The position numbers were made by a program, and so were the translations under genes. Of a DNA stretch of 64,000 bases, positions 51,091 to 57,814 are shown piece after piece. The DNA comes from Psychroserpens sp041224425 (GTDB taxonomy: Bacteria > Bacteroidota > Bacteroidia > Flavobacteriales > Flavobacteriaceae). The stretch covers positions 434,001 to 498,000 of the forward strand of contig NZ_JBGFGL010000080.1 in assembly GCF_041224425.1 (NCBI RefSeq), written 5' to 3'. The notes under the pieces were generated by a model, which was given only the letters and a program-made list of their open reading frames with translations, was not told where the DNA came from and did no database searches. Each line of letters begins with the position of its first letter. Positions within the stretch are counted from its first letter, which is position 1.

Positions 51091-51477
51091 TTAACGTTTA
51101 GAGAACTGGAATTTCTTACGCGCTTTCTTCTGACCGAATTTCTTACGCTCAACCATTCTTGGGTCTCTAGTCAATAATCCTTCTGGCTTTAATATTCCTC
51201 TGTTTTCAGCATCAACCTCGCACATTGCACGAGATATAGCTAAACGGATCGCTTCGGCTTGGCCTGTGATGCCTCCACCGTAAACGTTAACAGTAATATC
51301 AAAGTTGCCGTCATTGTTAGTCATAGCTATAGGCTGATTAACCTTATACTGCAAAGTTGCAGTAGGAAAATAGACTGCCATGTCTTTTTTGTTCACCGTG
51401 ATGTTCCCTTTTCCTTTGGCAACGTACACACGGGCAACAGCCGTCTTTCTACGGCCGATTTTGTGAATTACTTCCAT
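51091..51477 (-). CDS. rpsI: 30S ribosomal protein S9
   Basis: 128 residues. Signature GGGITGQAEAIRLAISRAM (about 67-85) and the basic C-terminal tail KKARKKFQFSKR, which contacts P-site tRNA. Its start overlaps the rplM stop by one base (TAATG), showing translational coupling in the usual L13-S9 operon. Confidence 0.98.
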   Translation of the reverse strand: MEVIHKIGRRKTAVARVYVAKGKGNITVNKKDMAVYFPTATLQYKVNQPIAMTNNDGNFDITVNVYGGGITGQAEAIRLAISRAMCEVDAENRGILKPEGLLTRDPRMVERKKFGQKKARKKFQFSKR

Positions 51478-51932
51478 TAATTGAATTCGTTTAAGTTAAT
51501 TGTTTTAGGTTTTTGAGCTTCATGTTTGTGCTCTCCACCTACAACAACAGTTAGGTTACGGAATAAATCTGCACCTAATTTGTTTTTAGGCAGCATTCCT
51601 TTAATTGATTTTTCTACGATTCTCGCTGGATCTTTTCCAAACAATTCAGTCGCAGATAAACTTCTCTGACCACCTGGATAACCTGTGTGACGAATGTACG
51701 TTTTGTCATTCCACTTGTTTCCAGTTAAATTGATTTTTTCTGCATTGATAACAATAACATTATCTCCGCAATCAACATGTGGTGTGAAGTTAGGCTTGTG
51801 TTTACCTCTTAAAAGTATTGCTACTTTTGAAGCTAAACGACCTAGTGTTTGGTTTTCAGCGTCAACCAAAACCCACTCCTTATTTACAGTGGCTTTGTTT
51901 GCAGAAACCGTTTTGTAGCTTAATGTGTCCAC
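51477..51932 (-). CDS. rplM: 50S ribosomal protein L13
   Basis: 151 residues. Conserved WVLVDAENQTLGRLASKVAI (about 20-39), HVDCGDNVIVINAEKI (about 52-67) and KGMLPKNKLG identify L13. The start codon is GTG (51932), giving MDTLSYKTVSANKATVNKEW, the common flavobacterial N-terminus. It is the first gene of the rplM-rpsI(-rpsB-tsf) cluster, preceded by a near-perfect promoter at 51979-52009. The leader has a small stem-loop (CTCT/AGAG) that might be regulatory. Confidence 0.97.
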   Translation of the reverse strand: MDTLSYKTVSANKATVNKEWVLVDAENQTLGRLASKVAILLRGKHKPNFTPHVDCGDNVIVINAEKINLTGNKWNDKTYIRHTGYPGGQRSLSATELFGKDPARIVEKSIKGMLPKNKLGADLFRNLTVVVGGEHKHEAQKPKTINLNEFN

Positions 51933-51978
51933 ACTTATTGATTTTGTTGTTAAACATTTCTCTCTCCAAAAGAGTTTG

Positions 51979-52009
51979 CAAATTTACGATTAAATATTTG
52001 ATTACCAAA
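51979..52009 (-). promoter_or_regulatory. rplM operon promoter, perfect -33/-7 pair
   Basis: On the minus strand TTTG (52009-52006), 19-nt spacer, TAAATTTG (51986-51979) followed by C. It is the best match to the Bacteroidota consensus in the window. Confidence 0.85.
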
Positions 52010-52105
52010 TAGTGTACGAATATATTTTACGACTGTTTTCTTAACAGTATTATGCATTTGCAAACCAGACCTTTATTTGCATTGTAAAAATGAATCAAAT
52101 GATGT

Positions 52106-52738
52106 TTACTGAAAGTGTTTCAAAGTGTAATTCACCAATCCTGTATTGCTCTTGATACCAAGTTTTTTATGGATGTTTTTTCGATGGGTGTCCACAGTGT
52201 ACTTACTCAACTTCAAATGTTTTGCAATTTGAATAGAGGTTCTTCCTTTGGCTATGAGCTTAAGTATTTCAGTTTCTCGTTTAGTAAGTGTTGTGCTTTC
52301 TGGCTGGAAACGCTCTTTGTCAAACCAATCTTGAATATCTTGAGGTAAGTTTTTACTAAAATAATAATCACCTTTAACGAGTGTATGCAAAGCACTTATA
52401 AGCTCCGATTTATCGACATTCTTGGTCACATAGCCTTTGGCACCAGCATTAAGCATTTCAATCACATCAACAGTTTGGTCAAACATGCTCAAAACCAAAA
52501 TCTTGAGATTTGGATATGTTTTATTCAAGGTTTTAGTAAGGGTTATGCCATCCATGAGAGGCATTCTAATATCTGTTAGAATAACATCTGGAATAATATT
52601 GTTTTCCAATAGTTTAATCACTTCAAGTCCATTATTGGCCTCACCAATAGTTTCAATATCCAAAGCTTTTGATAATATTGATTTTATGCCATCAATGAAC
52701 AGTTGGTGGTCGTCTGCTATGATAATTTTTATGGTCAT
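52106..52738 (-). CDS. NarL/FixJ-type (LuxR HTH) response regulator
   Basis: 210 residues. Receiver domain (about 1-120): acidic pair in IIIADDHQLF, phospho-acceptor Asp in ILTDIRMPLMDG (residue 56) and the Lys in GYVTKNVDKSEL. The C-terminal LuxR-type helix-turn-helix (about 148-205) has LTKRETEILKLIAKGRTSIQ and SKYTVDTHRKNIHKKLGI. Its start overlaps the kinase stop by 4 bp (ATGA), so the pair is coupled. A palindrome of the 7-2-7 type that NarL-like regulators bind lies upstream of the kinase gene and upstream of two other promoters nearby, making this protein the natural candidate to bind them. Confidence 0.93.
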   Translation of the reverse strand: MTIKIIIADDHQLFIDGIKSILSKALDIETIGEANNGLEVIKLLENNIIPDVILTDIRMPLMDGITLTKTLNKTYPNLKILVLSMFDQTVDVIEMLNAGAKGYVTKNVDKSELISALHTLVKGDYYFSKNLPQDIQDWFDKERFQPESTTLTKRETEILKLIAKGRTSIQIAKHLKLSKYTVDTHRKNIHKKLGIKSNTGLVNYTLKHFQ

Positions 52739-54660
52739 AATGGAATATTCAAGATTACTGTGGTTCCGTTTCCTGCCGATGAGTCAATCACAAACTCACC
52801 ATCCATTTTTTCAATGCGTTGTTCGATGTTAATGAGCCCAATACCTGTTTTAGAAGACTGCATATTGAATCCTTTACCATTATCTTCAACCATAATAGTC
52901 AAGATATTGTTTTGCTCTGAAAACTGAATGATGGCTTCAGTTGCATTGGCATGTTTAATGATATTGGTCAATAGTTCTTGTATGATTCTAAAAATTTGAA
53001 TTTCCAAAGTGTTTTCTATGCGTTTATTGACATCAATATTATGGACCTTGATATTCAATTTTTTGGTATCTGATATTTGCTTAGCAATTGCTTTTGTGGA
53101 AGGAATAAGCCCTTTATTGATTTCGGCACCGAAATTTTTGTTTTTTGAAATGCTTCTGATTTCATTATAAGTATCATTCATCAGAGTTTTCAATTTGTTG
53201 TAGTAACTAGAAAAATCATCCTTGTCCTCATAACTTTCGAGATATAGTTTCAAAGTGGCAACCTTACTGCCTAGATTGTCATGTAAGTCTGCTGCCATTT
53301 TTGAGCGTTCTTGTTCTTGGGCATCTAAAATGGCATCTATTCCTTCAAGTTCTTTTGATTTTAAGAGCTGATTAAAATCTTGTTCTTGAATGGTTAAATT
53401 TTGTTCCATAATGATACGTTTGCGTTTGGCATTTTTTTGCAATACATAAATCAGAACAACAGTAAATACTAATGCTGATAAGGCAGCAATCAATAGATTT
53501 CTATTTTGCTTCCGCTTATAATTGGCTTGAAGGTTTTCGGTTTTTAATTGAAGGATCTCTTTTTCCTTTTTCTCGGTTTCATACTTGGTTTGAACTTCCA
53601 TAAAGTTCTTTTGGTTTTCCGAATTCAGGATGCTATCATTTAATCGGCTCGATTTTTCAGAAAAAAATAGCGCTTGGTCTAAATTCCCTAAACCTTTATA
53701 GGCATCACTTAAGTTATTATAGACAAAAACCAATTGCTTGCCTTTCACTTTTTCAGCAGCTTTAGAAAAATAGGATACTGCTGTTCTGTAATTTCCTTTT
53801 TTAAGGTGAACATACCCTAAATTACTTTGCGCGATTTCGATTCCAGATTTTAAATTAAGCTCATTTTTTAATTGAATGGTTTTCTCGAGATACTGTTTTG
53901 CCAAATCCGAATCCTTATTCAGATATAAATCACCAAGATTGTTATATATCATTGATAAAGACCGTTTATCATTAAGCTTGGTTGCTAAGGCTTCAGCCTT
54001 TGCATTGTAATCAATGGCCTTAAGTGTGTCGCCATTTTTATAATGTTGCGTTGCTAAATTGGGTAAGGTAATGAGCCGAAATTGTGTTTGGTCAAGTTTT
54101 TCAAAAATTTCTAAGGCCTTTTCACTGTATTCAATAGCTTTTGGAAATAATTCCAACTCGGCAAAAGCACTGGCAATGTTGCTGTAGCATTTTGCGGCAT
54201 TTATTGAATCGTTTGTTTTTTCAAAAAATTGAGCACTTTCTGTTAGTGTAGAAATGGTTTTATTATAATCGCCTTGCCGTAACTGAATGGCTCCTAGGCT
54301 TATGTTAACAATAGCTACTCGTTTGTCATCCTTGAGTTTTTGAAGCAGTTGTTTGGTGTTTTCAAAATAATAGGCAGCAGAATCTAAATGAGATGCGAAA
54401 AACTGAAAGCGACCCAATTGATTATTTGTTTCTGCCAATAATGAATCGTTGCTTTTATATTCAAATGCTTTTAACGCATAATCTTTTCCTTCTTTTAAAT
54501 CAATACGCTCATAACGTTTTGCTAATTCCAGATGCGCCTTGGCAACCACAAAGGCATCATTTGAAGATGTTGTAATACGTTTTAGGCTGTCAACCGATAT
54601 CTCTTGAGCTGAAAGAGCGAAAGTGAAAAAGAATATAACTAGATGGTAATAAACTTTCAT
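52735..54660 (-). CDS. TPR-containing HisKA_3-type sensor histidine kinase
   Basis: 641 residues. Signal or anchor helix (MKVYYHLVIFFFTFALSAQE), then a periplasmic array of about seven TPR repeats (about 40-345; SYFSKAAEKVKGKQLVFVYN, NNLGDLYLNKDSDLAKQYLE), a coiled coil and a membrane helix (about 388-407, LLIAALSALVFTVVLIYVLQ). The phospho-accepting His lies in ERSKMAADLHDNLGSKVATL (about residue 459), the HisKA_3 motif; the HATPase domain has ELLTNIIKHANATEAI, VEDNGKGFNMQ and TGIGLINIEQR. It pairs with the NarL-type regulator by 4-bp overlap. TPR sensors of this build recur in Bacteroidota; ligands are unknown. Confidence 0.92.
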   Translation of the reverse strand: MKVYYHLVIFFFTFALSAQEISVDSLKRITTSSNDAFVVAKAHLELAKRYERIDLKEGKDYALKAFEYKSNDSLLAETNNQLGRFQFFASHLDSAAYYFENTKQLLQKLKDDKRVAIVNISLGAIQLRQGDYNKTISTLTESAQFFEKTNDSINAAKCYSNIASAFAELELFPKAIEYSEKALEIFEKLDQTQFRLITLPNLATQHYKNGDTLKAIDYNAKAEALATKLNDKRSLSMIYNNLGDLYLNKDSDLAKQYLEKTIQLKNELNLKSGIEIAQSNLGYVHLKKGNYRTAVSYFSKAAEKVKGKQLVFVYNNLSDAYKGLGNLDQALFFSEKSSRLNDSILNSENQKNFMEVQTKYETEKKEKEILQLKTENLQANYKRKQNRNLLIAALSALVFTVVLIYVLQKNAKRKRIIMEQNLTIQEQDFNQLLKSKELEGIDAILDAQEQERSKMAADLHDNLGSKVATLKLYLESYEDKDDFSSYYNKLKTLMNDTYNEIRSISKNKNFGAEINKGLIPSTKAIAKQISDTKKLNIKVHNIDVNKRIENTLEIQIFRIIQELLTNIIKHANATEAIIQFSEQNNILTIMVEDNGKGFNMQSSKTGIGLINIEQRIEKMDGEFVIDSSAGNGTTVILNIPL

Positions 54661-54724
54661 GAGGTTGGTTAAAAGCGTTGCTTAAAGTTACTAAATAAAT
54701 TTATTGAGATTATGACAGTGCATT

Positions 54725-54732
54725 CAAATGTA
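54725..54732 (-). promoter_or_regulatory. -7 box of the kinase-regulator operon, 22 nt from the palindrome
   Basis: TACATTTG on the minus strand. The 22 nt to the 18-bp palindrome core (54755) are the same as at the two other promoters. No TTG occurs at the -33 position. Confidence 0.65.
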
Positions 54733-54747
54733 AGTTCCAATTCTAAA

Positions 54748-54774
54748 TACCTATATACCTAACATTAGGTATAT
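54748..54774. promoter_or_regulatory. Palindromic 7-2-7 operator between the two-component operon and the lipoprotein genes
   Basis: Core ATACCTAACATTAGGTAT at 54755-54772, extending to perfect 10-bp arms over 54753-54774: heptamers TACCTAA and TTAGGTA two nt apart. A further heptamer TACCTAT lies at 54748-54754. It sits 22 nt from a TAnnTTTG box on both sides, so it can serve both divergent promoters. Confidence 0.7.
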
Positions 54775-54794
54775 GAAGAGTCTGAGGTCTGTCA

Positions 54795-54802
54795 TAGATT
54801 TG
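54795..54802 (+). promoter_or_regulatory. -7 box of the lipoprotein genes, 22 nt from the palindrome
   Basis: TAGATTTG, 22 nt after the palindrome core. The palindrome centre would be at about -44. No TTG at the -33 position. ATG 54827 lies 24 nt downstream. Confidence 0.65.
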
Positions 54803-54826
54803 TTTAAAACCTTAAAACAATCAGTC

Positions 54827-55306
54827 ATGAAAATCAAACTTTTAGTACTTATACCTTTAGCCATATTTCTTCAAGGTGGCTGCAGTGATGATGACGATGG
54901 TGGCTCTGATGGCACCAACAATAATTACATCACCTTTCAAGGCGTTACCAATGATGGGAATGGAGGTTGTAATGTGCAGTCTGATACTGGTCTAGATATT
55001 TCTTGTGTGTATTCGGTGTTCTATCAATTGGACGGATTGTCTTACGGAATTGCTATCAGCCATGATGGTGTTTGCCGATCAGGAACATTTAATCTCAGCG
55101 ATGGCATTGACCAATCTAGTGATGCATTCTTTGTGTTACAAATCACCTCAGATGGTGTTCCAGTTGAAACGTTTGTAGGGTCATCAGGTACTGTAGATTT
55201 AGTAGATTCTGGTGTGAGCTCTAGTGCCAGTTTTGATGGTACTGTGATTAGTTTGGATACAGGAGTAACAGAAAGCATATCAGGCTATGTCAAATGTCCT
55301 TTATAA
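54827..55306 (+). CDS. Small secreted lipoprotein, function unknown
   Basis: 159 residues from ATG 54827 (MKIKLLVLIPLAIFLQGGCS), a lipoprotein signal with the acylated Cys at residue 19 followed by an Asp/Gly-rich linker. An in-frame ATG at 54773 lies inside the operator palindrome and upstream of the promoter box, so it is rejected. The body is beta-rich and holds further cysteines (GGCNVQSDTGLDISCVYSVF, DGVCRSGTFNL, and the C-terminal VKCPL), perhaps disulfide-bonded. No known family recognised. With the next gene it forms an operon divergent from the two-component system. Confidence 0.8.
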   Translation: MKIKLLVLIPLAIFLQGGCSDDDDGGSDGTNNNYITFQGVTNDGNGGCNVQSDTGLDISCVYSVFYQLDGLSYGIAISHDGVCRSGTFNLSDGIDQSSDAFFVLQITSDGVPVETFVGSSGTVDLVDSGVSSSASFDGTVISLDTGVTESISGYVKCPL

Positions 55307-55316
55307 ATGAAATGCG

Positions 55317-55880
55317 ATGAAAACATTAAAATATATTTGGGTCTTTATAGTATGCATTTGCTTTAGTTGTGAGGAAGCCGAAGAGCTTTTTGAAGAGGAA
55401 TTTGATGTTGAAACCACTTTTATAACAGAGTTGGAAATTAATGTTCCAAATGATGCGTCCCAAGATGCAGTCGATTTTCAATCTAATTTAGGTTTTTGGG
55501 ATTTCAGAAATGATCCTAACGTAGTAGAATATTTAGGAAGTCCAGATGAAATCACCAAAATTGAAATCACAGAAGTGCGTTATTTCTATAAAAATGTTGT
55601 TGGAAACAATGATGCTAATGTTGTGGGTCAGATAGTTATTGTAGTCGGACAAGGATTTGATTCATATGATACCGTACAAACTAATCTTTCACAAGCAGAT
55701 AACAACAATACCTTGTTTTTCTTAAGTGGTGATTTTTCAAATACCAATCAAGCCTTGACCGAATTGAATGCTATTGGATTCTATTATGAGGGTTCGGTGT
55801 CTGATAATCCTGTAAGTTTTATTACAGACGTATCCATTACTGCAAAAGTGACTATAAAGCCAGATATAGATAATTTATAA
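55317..55880 (+). CDS. Secreted lipoprotein, function unknown
   Basis: 187 residues. Lipoprotein signal MKTLKYIWVFIVCICFSCEE with the acylated Cys at residue 18, then an acidic linker (EEAEELFEEEFDVE) and a beta-rich domain (FITELEINVPNDASQDAVDF, TKIEITEVRYFYKNVVGNND, VSFITDVSITAKVTIKPDID). I do not recognise a family. It starts 10 bp after the preceding lipoprotein stop and ends one base before the convergent tsaC/sua5 gene, with no terminator visible between. It is presumably controlled by the palindrome promoter. Confidence 0.78.
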   Translation: MKTLKYIWVFIVCICFSCEEAEELFEEEFDVETTFITELEINVPNDASQDAVDFQSNLGFWDFRNDPNVVEYLGSPDEITKIEITEVRYFYKNVVGNNDANVVGQIVIVVGQGFDSYDTVQTNLSQADNNNTLFFLSGDFSNTNQALTELNAIGFYYEGSVSDNPVSFITDVSITAKVTIKPDIDNL

Positions 55881-55881
55881 G

Positions 55882-56847
55882 CTAAGCCCTTACGGTTGCG
55901 CGTTGTAATCGGTCGTTAATTGAAGTGCCTAAGCCGTAATCTGGCAAACGTTCCGCAATGATGAGATCTAGGTTTTGTTTGTCAAGTTCGTGTAAGGCGT
56001 CGTAGAGTTTTGAAGCGGCTTCTTCTAAATTATTAGATGTTGAAAGTTCAATGGTATAGGCTACAGCGTCATTTTCAATTTTAGAGTTGAAAAGTAAAAG
56101 GCCTATTTGTTTTCCTTGATGTTGTTGAAGGGCTTCAGAAAGGTTATCGGTTAAAATGGTTTTTGTAACTGGTGCATAATGACGATCGAGCATTCCAGGT
56201 GCATCAGGAGCAATCTCTTTTTTGTTTTTTATTTGAATAGGTCCAACTACATTTTCAATTGCTTCTTTAGAAGTAGAACCAAGTCTGTAAATGATGGGTT
56301 CTCCATTTTCAAATCCGATGATCGTAGATTCAATACCACGTTGGCATGGACCGCCATCCAACACCATCTTGATATCGTTTTTAAAATAATTGTTGACGTG
56401 TTCAGCAGTGGTCGGACTGATACTTCCAAACGGATTGGCACTTGGGGCAGCCAAAGGGAAATCTAATTGTTCCAACAACATTAAGGTTGTTGGGTGATTA
56501 GGAATACGCACAGCAACAGTATCTTTTCCTGCAGTAATCAAATCTGGAATATTTTGATTTTTTTTAAGCACCAAGGTTAGAGGTCCTGGCCAAAAGGCAT
56601 CAGCCAATAGTTTTGCTTTTTCAGGAAGATCACTAACAATATCAGATATCATACCGAAAGAGGGAATGTGAACAATCAACGGATTGAAAAATGGACGTTT
56701 CTTGGTTTCAAATATACGTTTGATGGCTTTTTCAGAATAGATATTTCCTGCCAAGCCATAAACCGTTTCCGTAGGAATGGCGACCAATTCTTCAGCGTTC
56801 AATAACTGAACAGCTTTTGAGATGTCTTTAGAAATAATGCTCATCAA
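55882..56847 (-). CDS. L-threonylcarbamoyladenylate synthase (Sua5 type)
   Basis: 321 residues, the two-domain Sua5 layout. The YrdC/TsaC domain (about 1-205) has AIPTETVYGLAGNIYSEKAI, KKRPFFNPLIVHI (ATP/threonine site) and LDFPLAAPSANPFGSISPTT. The C-terminal Sua5 domain starts with the linker APGMLDRHYAPVT (about 216-228) and covers the rest. The enzyme makes threonylcarbamoyl-AMP from Thr, bicarbonate and ATP for t6A37 of ANN-decoding tRNAs, together with TsaB, TsaD and TsaE, which are not in this window. Confidence 0.92.
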   Translation of the reverse strand: MMSIISKDISKAVQLLNAEELVAIPTETVYGLAGNIYSEKAIKRIFETKKRPFFNPLIVHIPSFGMISDIVSDLPEKAKLLADAFWPGPLTLVLKKNQNIPDLITAGKDTVAVRIPNHPTTLMLLEQLDFPLAAPSANPFGSISPTTAEHVNNYFKNDIKMVLDGGPCQRGIESTIIGFENGEPIIYRLGSTSKEAIENVVGPIQIKNKKEIAPDAPGMLDRHYAPVTKTILTDNLSEALQQHQGKQIGLLLFNSKIENDAVAYTIELSTSNNLEEAASKLYDALHELDKQNLDLIIAERLPDYGLGTSINDRLQRATVRA

Positions 56848-56902
56848 TTCTGTTTGATTCGCAATATTACTGAAAATTACTGAAGAATTTAACTCTACAT
56901 AT

Positions 56903-57742
56903 TTATTGACAGTTCAACTGTCCAGACCATTGGTATTGTCTTGTAGCATTTCCTCTAGTGTAATAGCCTGTAAAAGACCTGTTGTCTTGAGAAAATAAAA
57001 ACACCACTTGACCACTACTACTAGAGTTTGTTCTTCCCCAAACACCCTTGTATACATAGCGACCGTTTTCAAAACTAATTGTTCCGCTTAAGGTTTTGCT
57101 AGTATTGCCATACCAACCGTCTTGCCAGTTTATGTTTCCAAAAGTAGATGACCAATTACAATTTAAATTAGGACTTGTGGTATTTGGATTTTCTGAAAAA
57201 GTATCTCCTCCAGAACGAAACACATAATGTAATTGATAACCTGCAAAATCTAACATAAATGAGGCTATAGGTGCTGTTTTTTTCTTTTTGTATATGAATG
57301 TATATGTATGTGTGGTATGTCCTGGAGACCAATCGTGCACACCTGATGCGCCAGCAGTAGTACTCAATAAGTCTATGTTCTTGTTGTAGATGTATCCAGG
57401 AATTAAAGTTTCTGATAATCCAGCAGCATGTGCATTAGCTATCTTCCACTTAAATCCGCAAGGCGTATCACAATTAGTACAATTTATTGTGACTTGAAAT
57501 TGTTCGCCATCCCTTAATACGTTGAGATCTTTACTAAAAGACCATCTTATATTATAATGACCAATACACCTGTCGTTATATACTCTTTTAAAAGTCGCAG
57601 TACCACCTGATGTATCAGCTTTTATCTCTGGTCTTACCTCAGAAGTTGAAGTTTCTAGTGTTCTATCAAAGATTATTGTTTGTGCTAACATGTGCTGCGA
57701 AAAAGCAAAACACATTATATATAATATCGTTTTCATGACCAT
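56903..57742 (-). CDS. Secreted Cys-containing protein of unknown function, under the palindrome promoter
   Basis: 279 residues from ATG 57742, or 277 from the second ATG at 57736 (MKTILYIMCFAFSQHMLAQ, signal peptide). The N-terminal half (about 20-165) has a beta-sandwich look with a cysteine cluster CTNCDTPCGFKWK (about 88-100). The C-terminal third is Trp/Gly-rich with strands (CNWSSTFGNINWQDGWYG, GRYVYKGVWGRTNSSSSGQV, FSQDNRSFTGYYTRGNATRQ) and ends in Cys. I do not recognise a domain. It is located between tsaC/sua5 and polA but has its own promoter with the same operator geometry as the two-component and lipoprotein genes. Confidence 0.78.
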   Translation of the reverse strand: MVMKTILYIMCFAFSQHMLAQTIIFDRTLETSTSEVRPEIKADTSGGTATFKRVYNDRCIGHYNIRWSFSKDLNVLRDGEQFQVTINCTNCDTPCGFKWKIANAHAAGLSETLIPGYIYNKNIDLLSTTAGASGVHDWSPGHTTHTYTFIYKKKKTAPIASFMLDFAGYQLHYVFRSGGDTFSENPNTTSPNLNCNWSSTFGNINWQDGWYGNTSKTLSGTISFENGRYVYKGVWGRTNSSSSGQVVFLFSQDNRSFTGYYTRGNATRQYQWSGQLNCQ

Positions 57743-57752
57743 GAGATTTTCT

Positions 57753-57760
57753 CAAAGCTA
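57753..57760 (-). promoter_or_regulatory. -7 box of the unknown secreted protein gene, 22 nt from its palindrome
   Basis: TAGCTTTG on the minus strand, 22 nt after the palindrome core at 57783. No TTG at -33. The ATG 57742 lies 10 nt after the box, so the leader is very short; the ATG at 57736 gives 16 nt. Confidence 0.65.
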
Positions 57761-57782
57761 CCATGTCATTTAACAATATCAT

Positions 57783-57800
57783 ATACCTAGCGTTAGGTAT
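57783..57800. promoter_or_regulatory. Second copy of the 7-2-7 palindromic operator
   Basis: ATACCTAGCGTTAGGTAT, identical to the copy at 54755-54772 at 16 of 18 positions. On the strand of the controlled gene it reads TACCTAA-CG-CTAGGTA. Confidence 0.7.
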
Positions 57801-57814
57801 TTATTTTTTTGTCG

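Noticed and set aside
54773..54826. Upstream ATG giving an 18-residue longer lipoprotein
   Set aside because: This ATG is part of the operator palindrome and lies before the -7 box; the extra residues would also spoil the lipoprotein signal.
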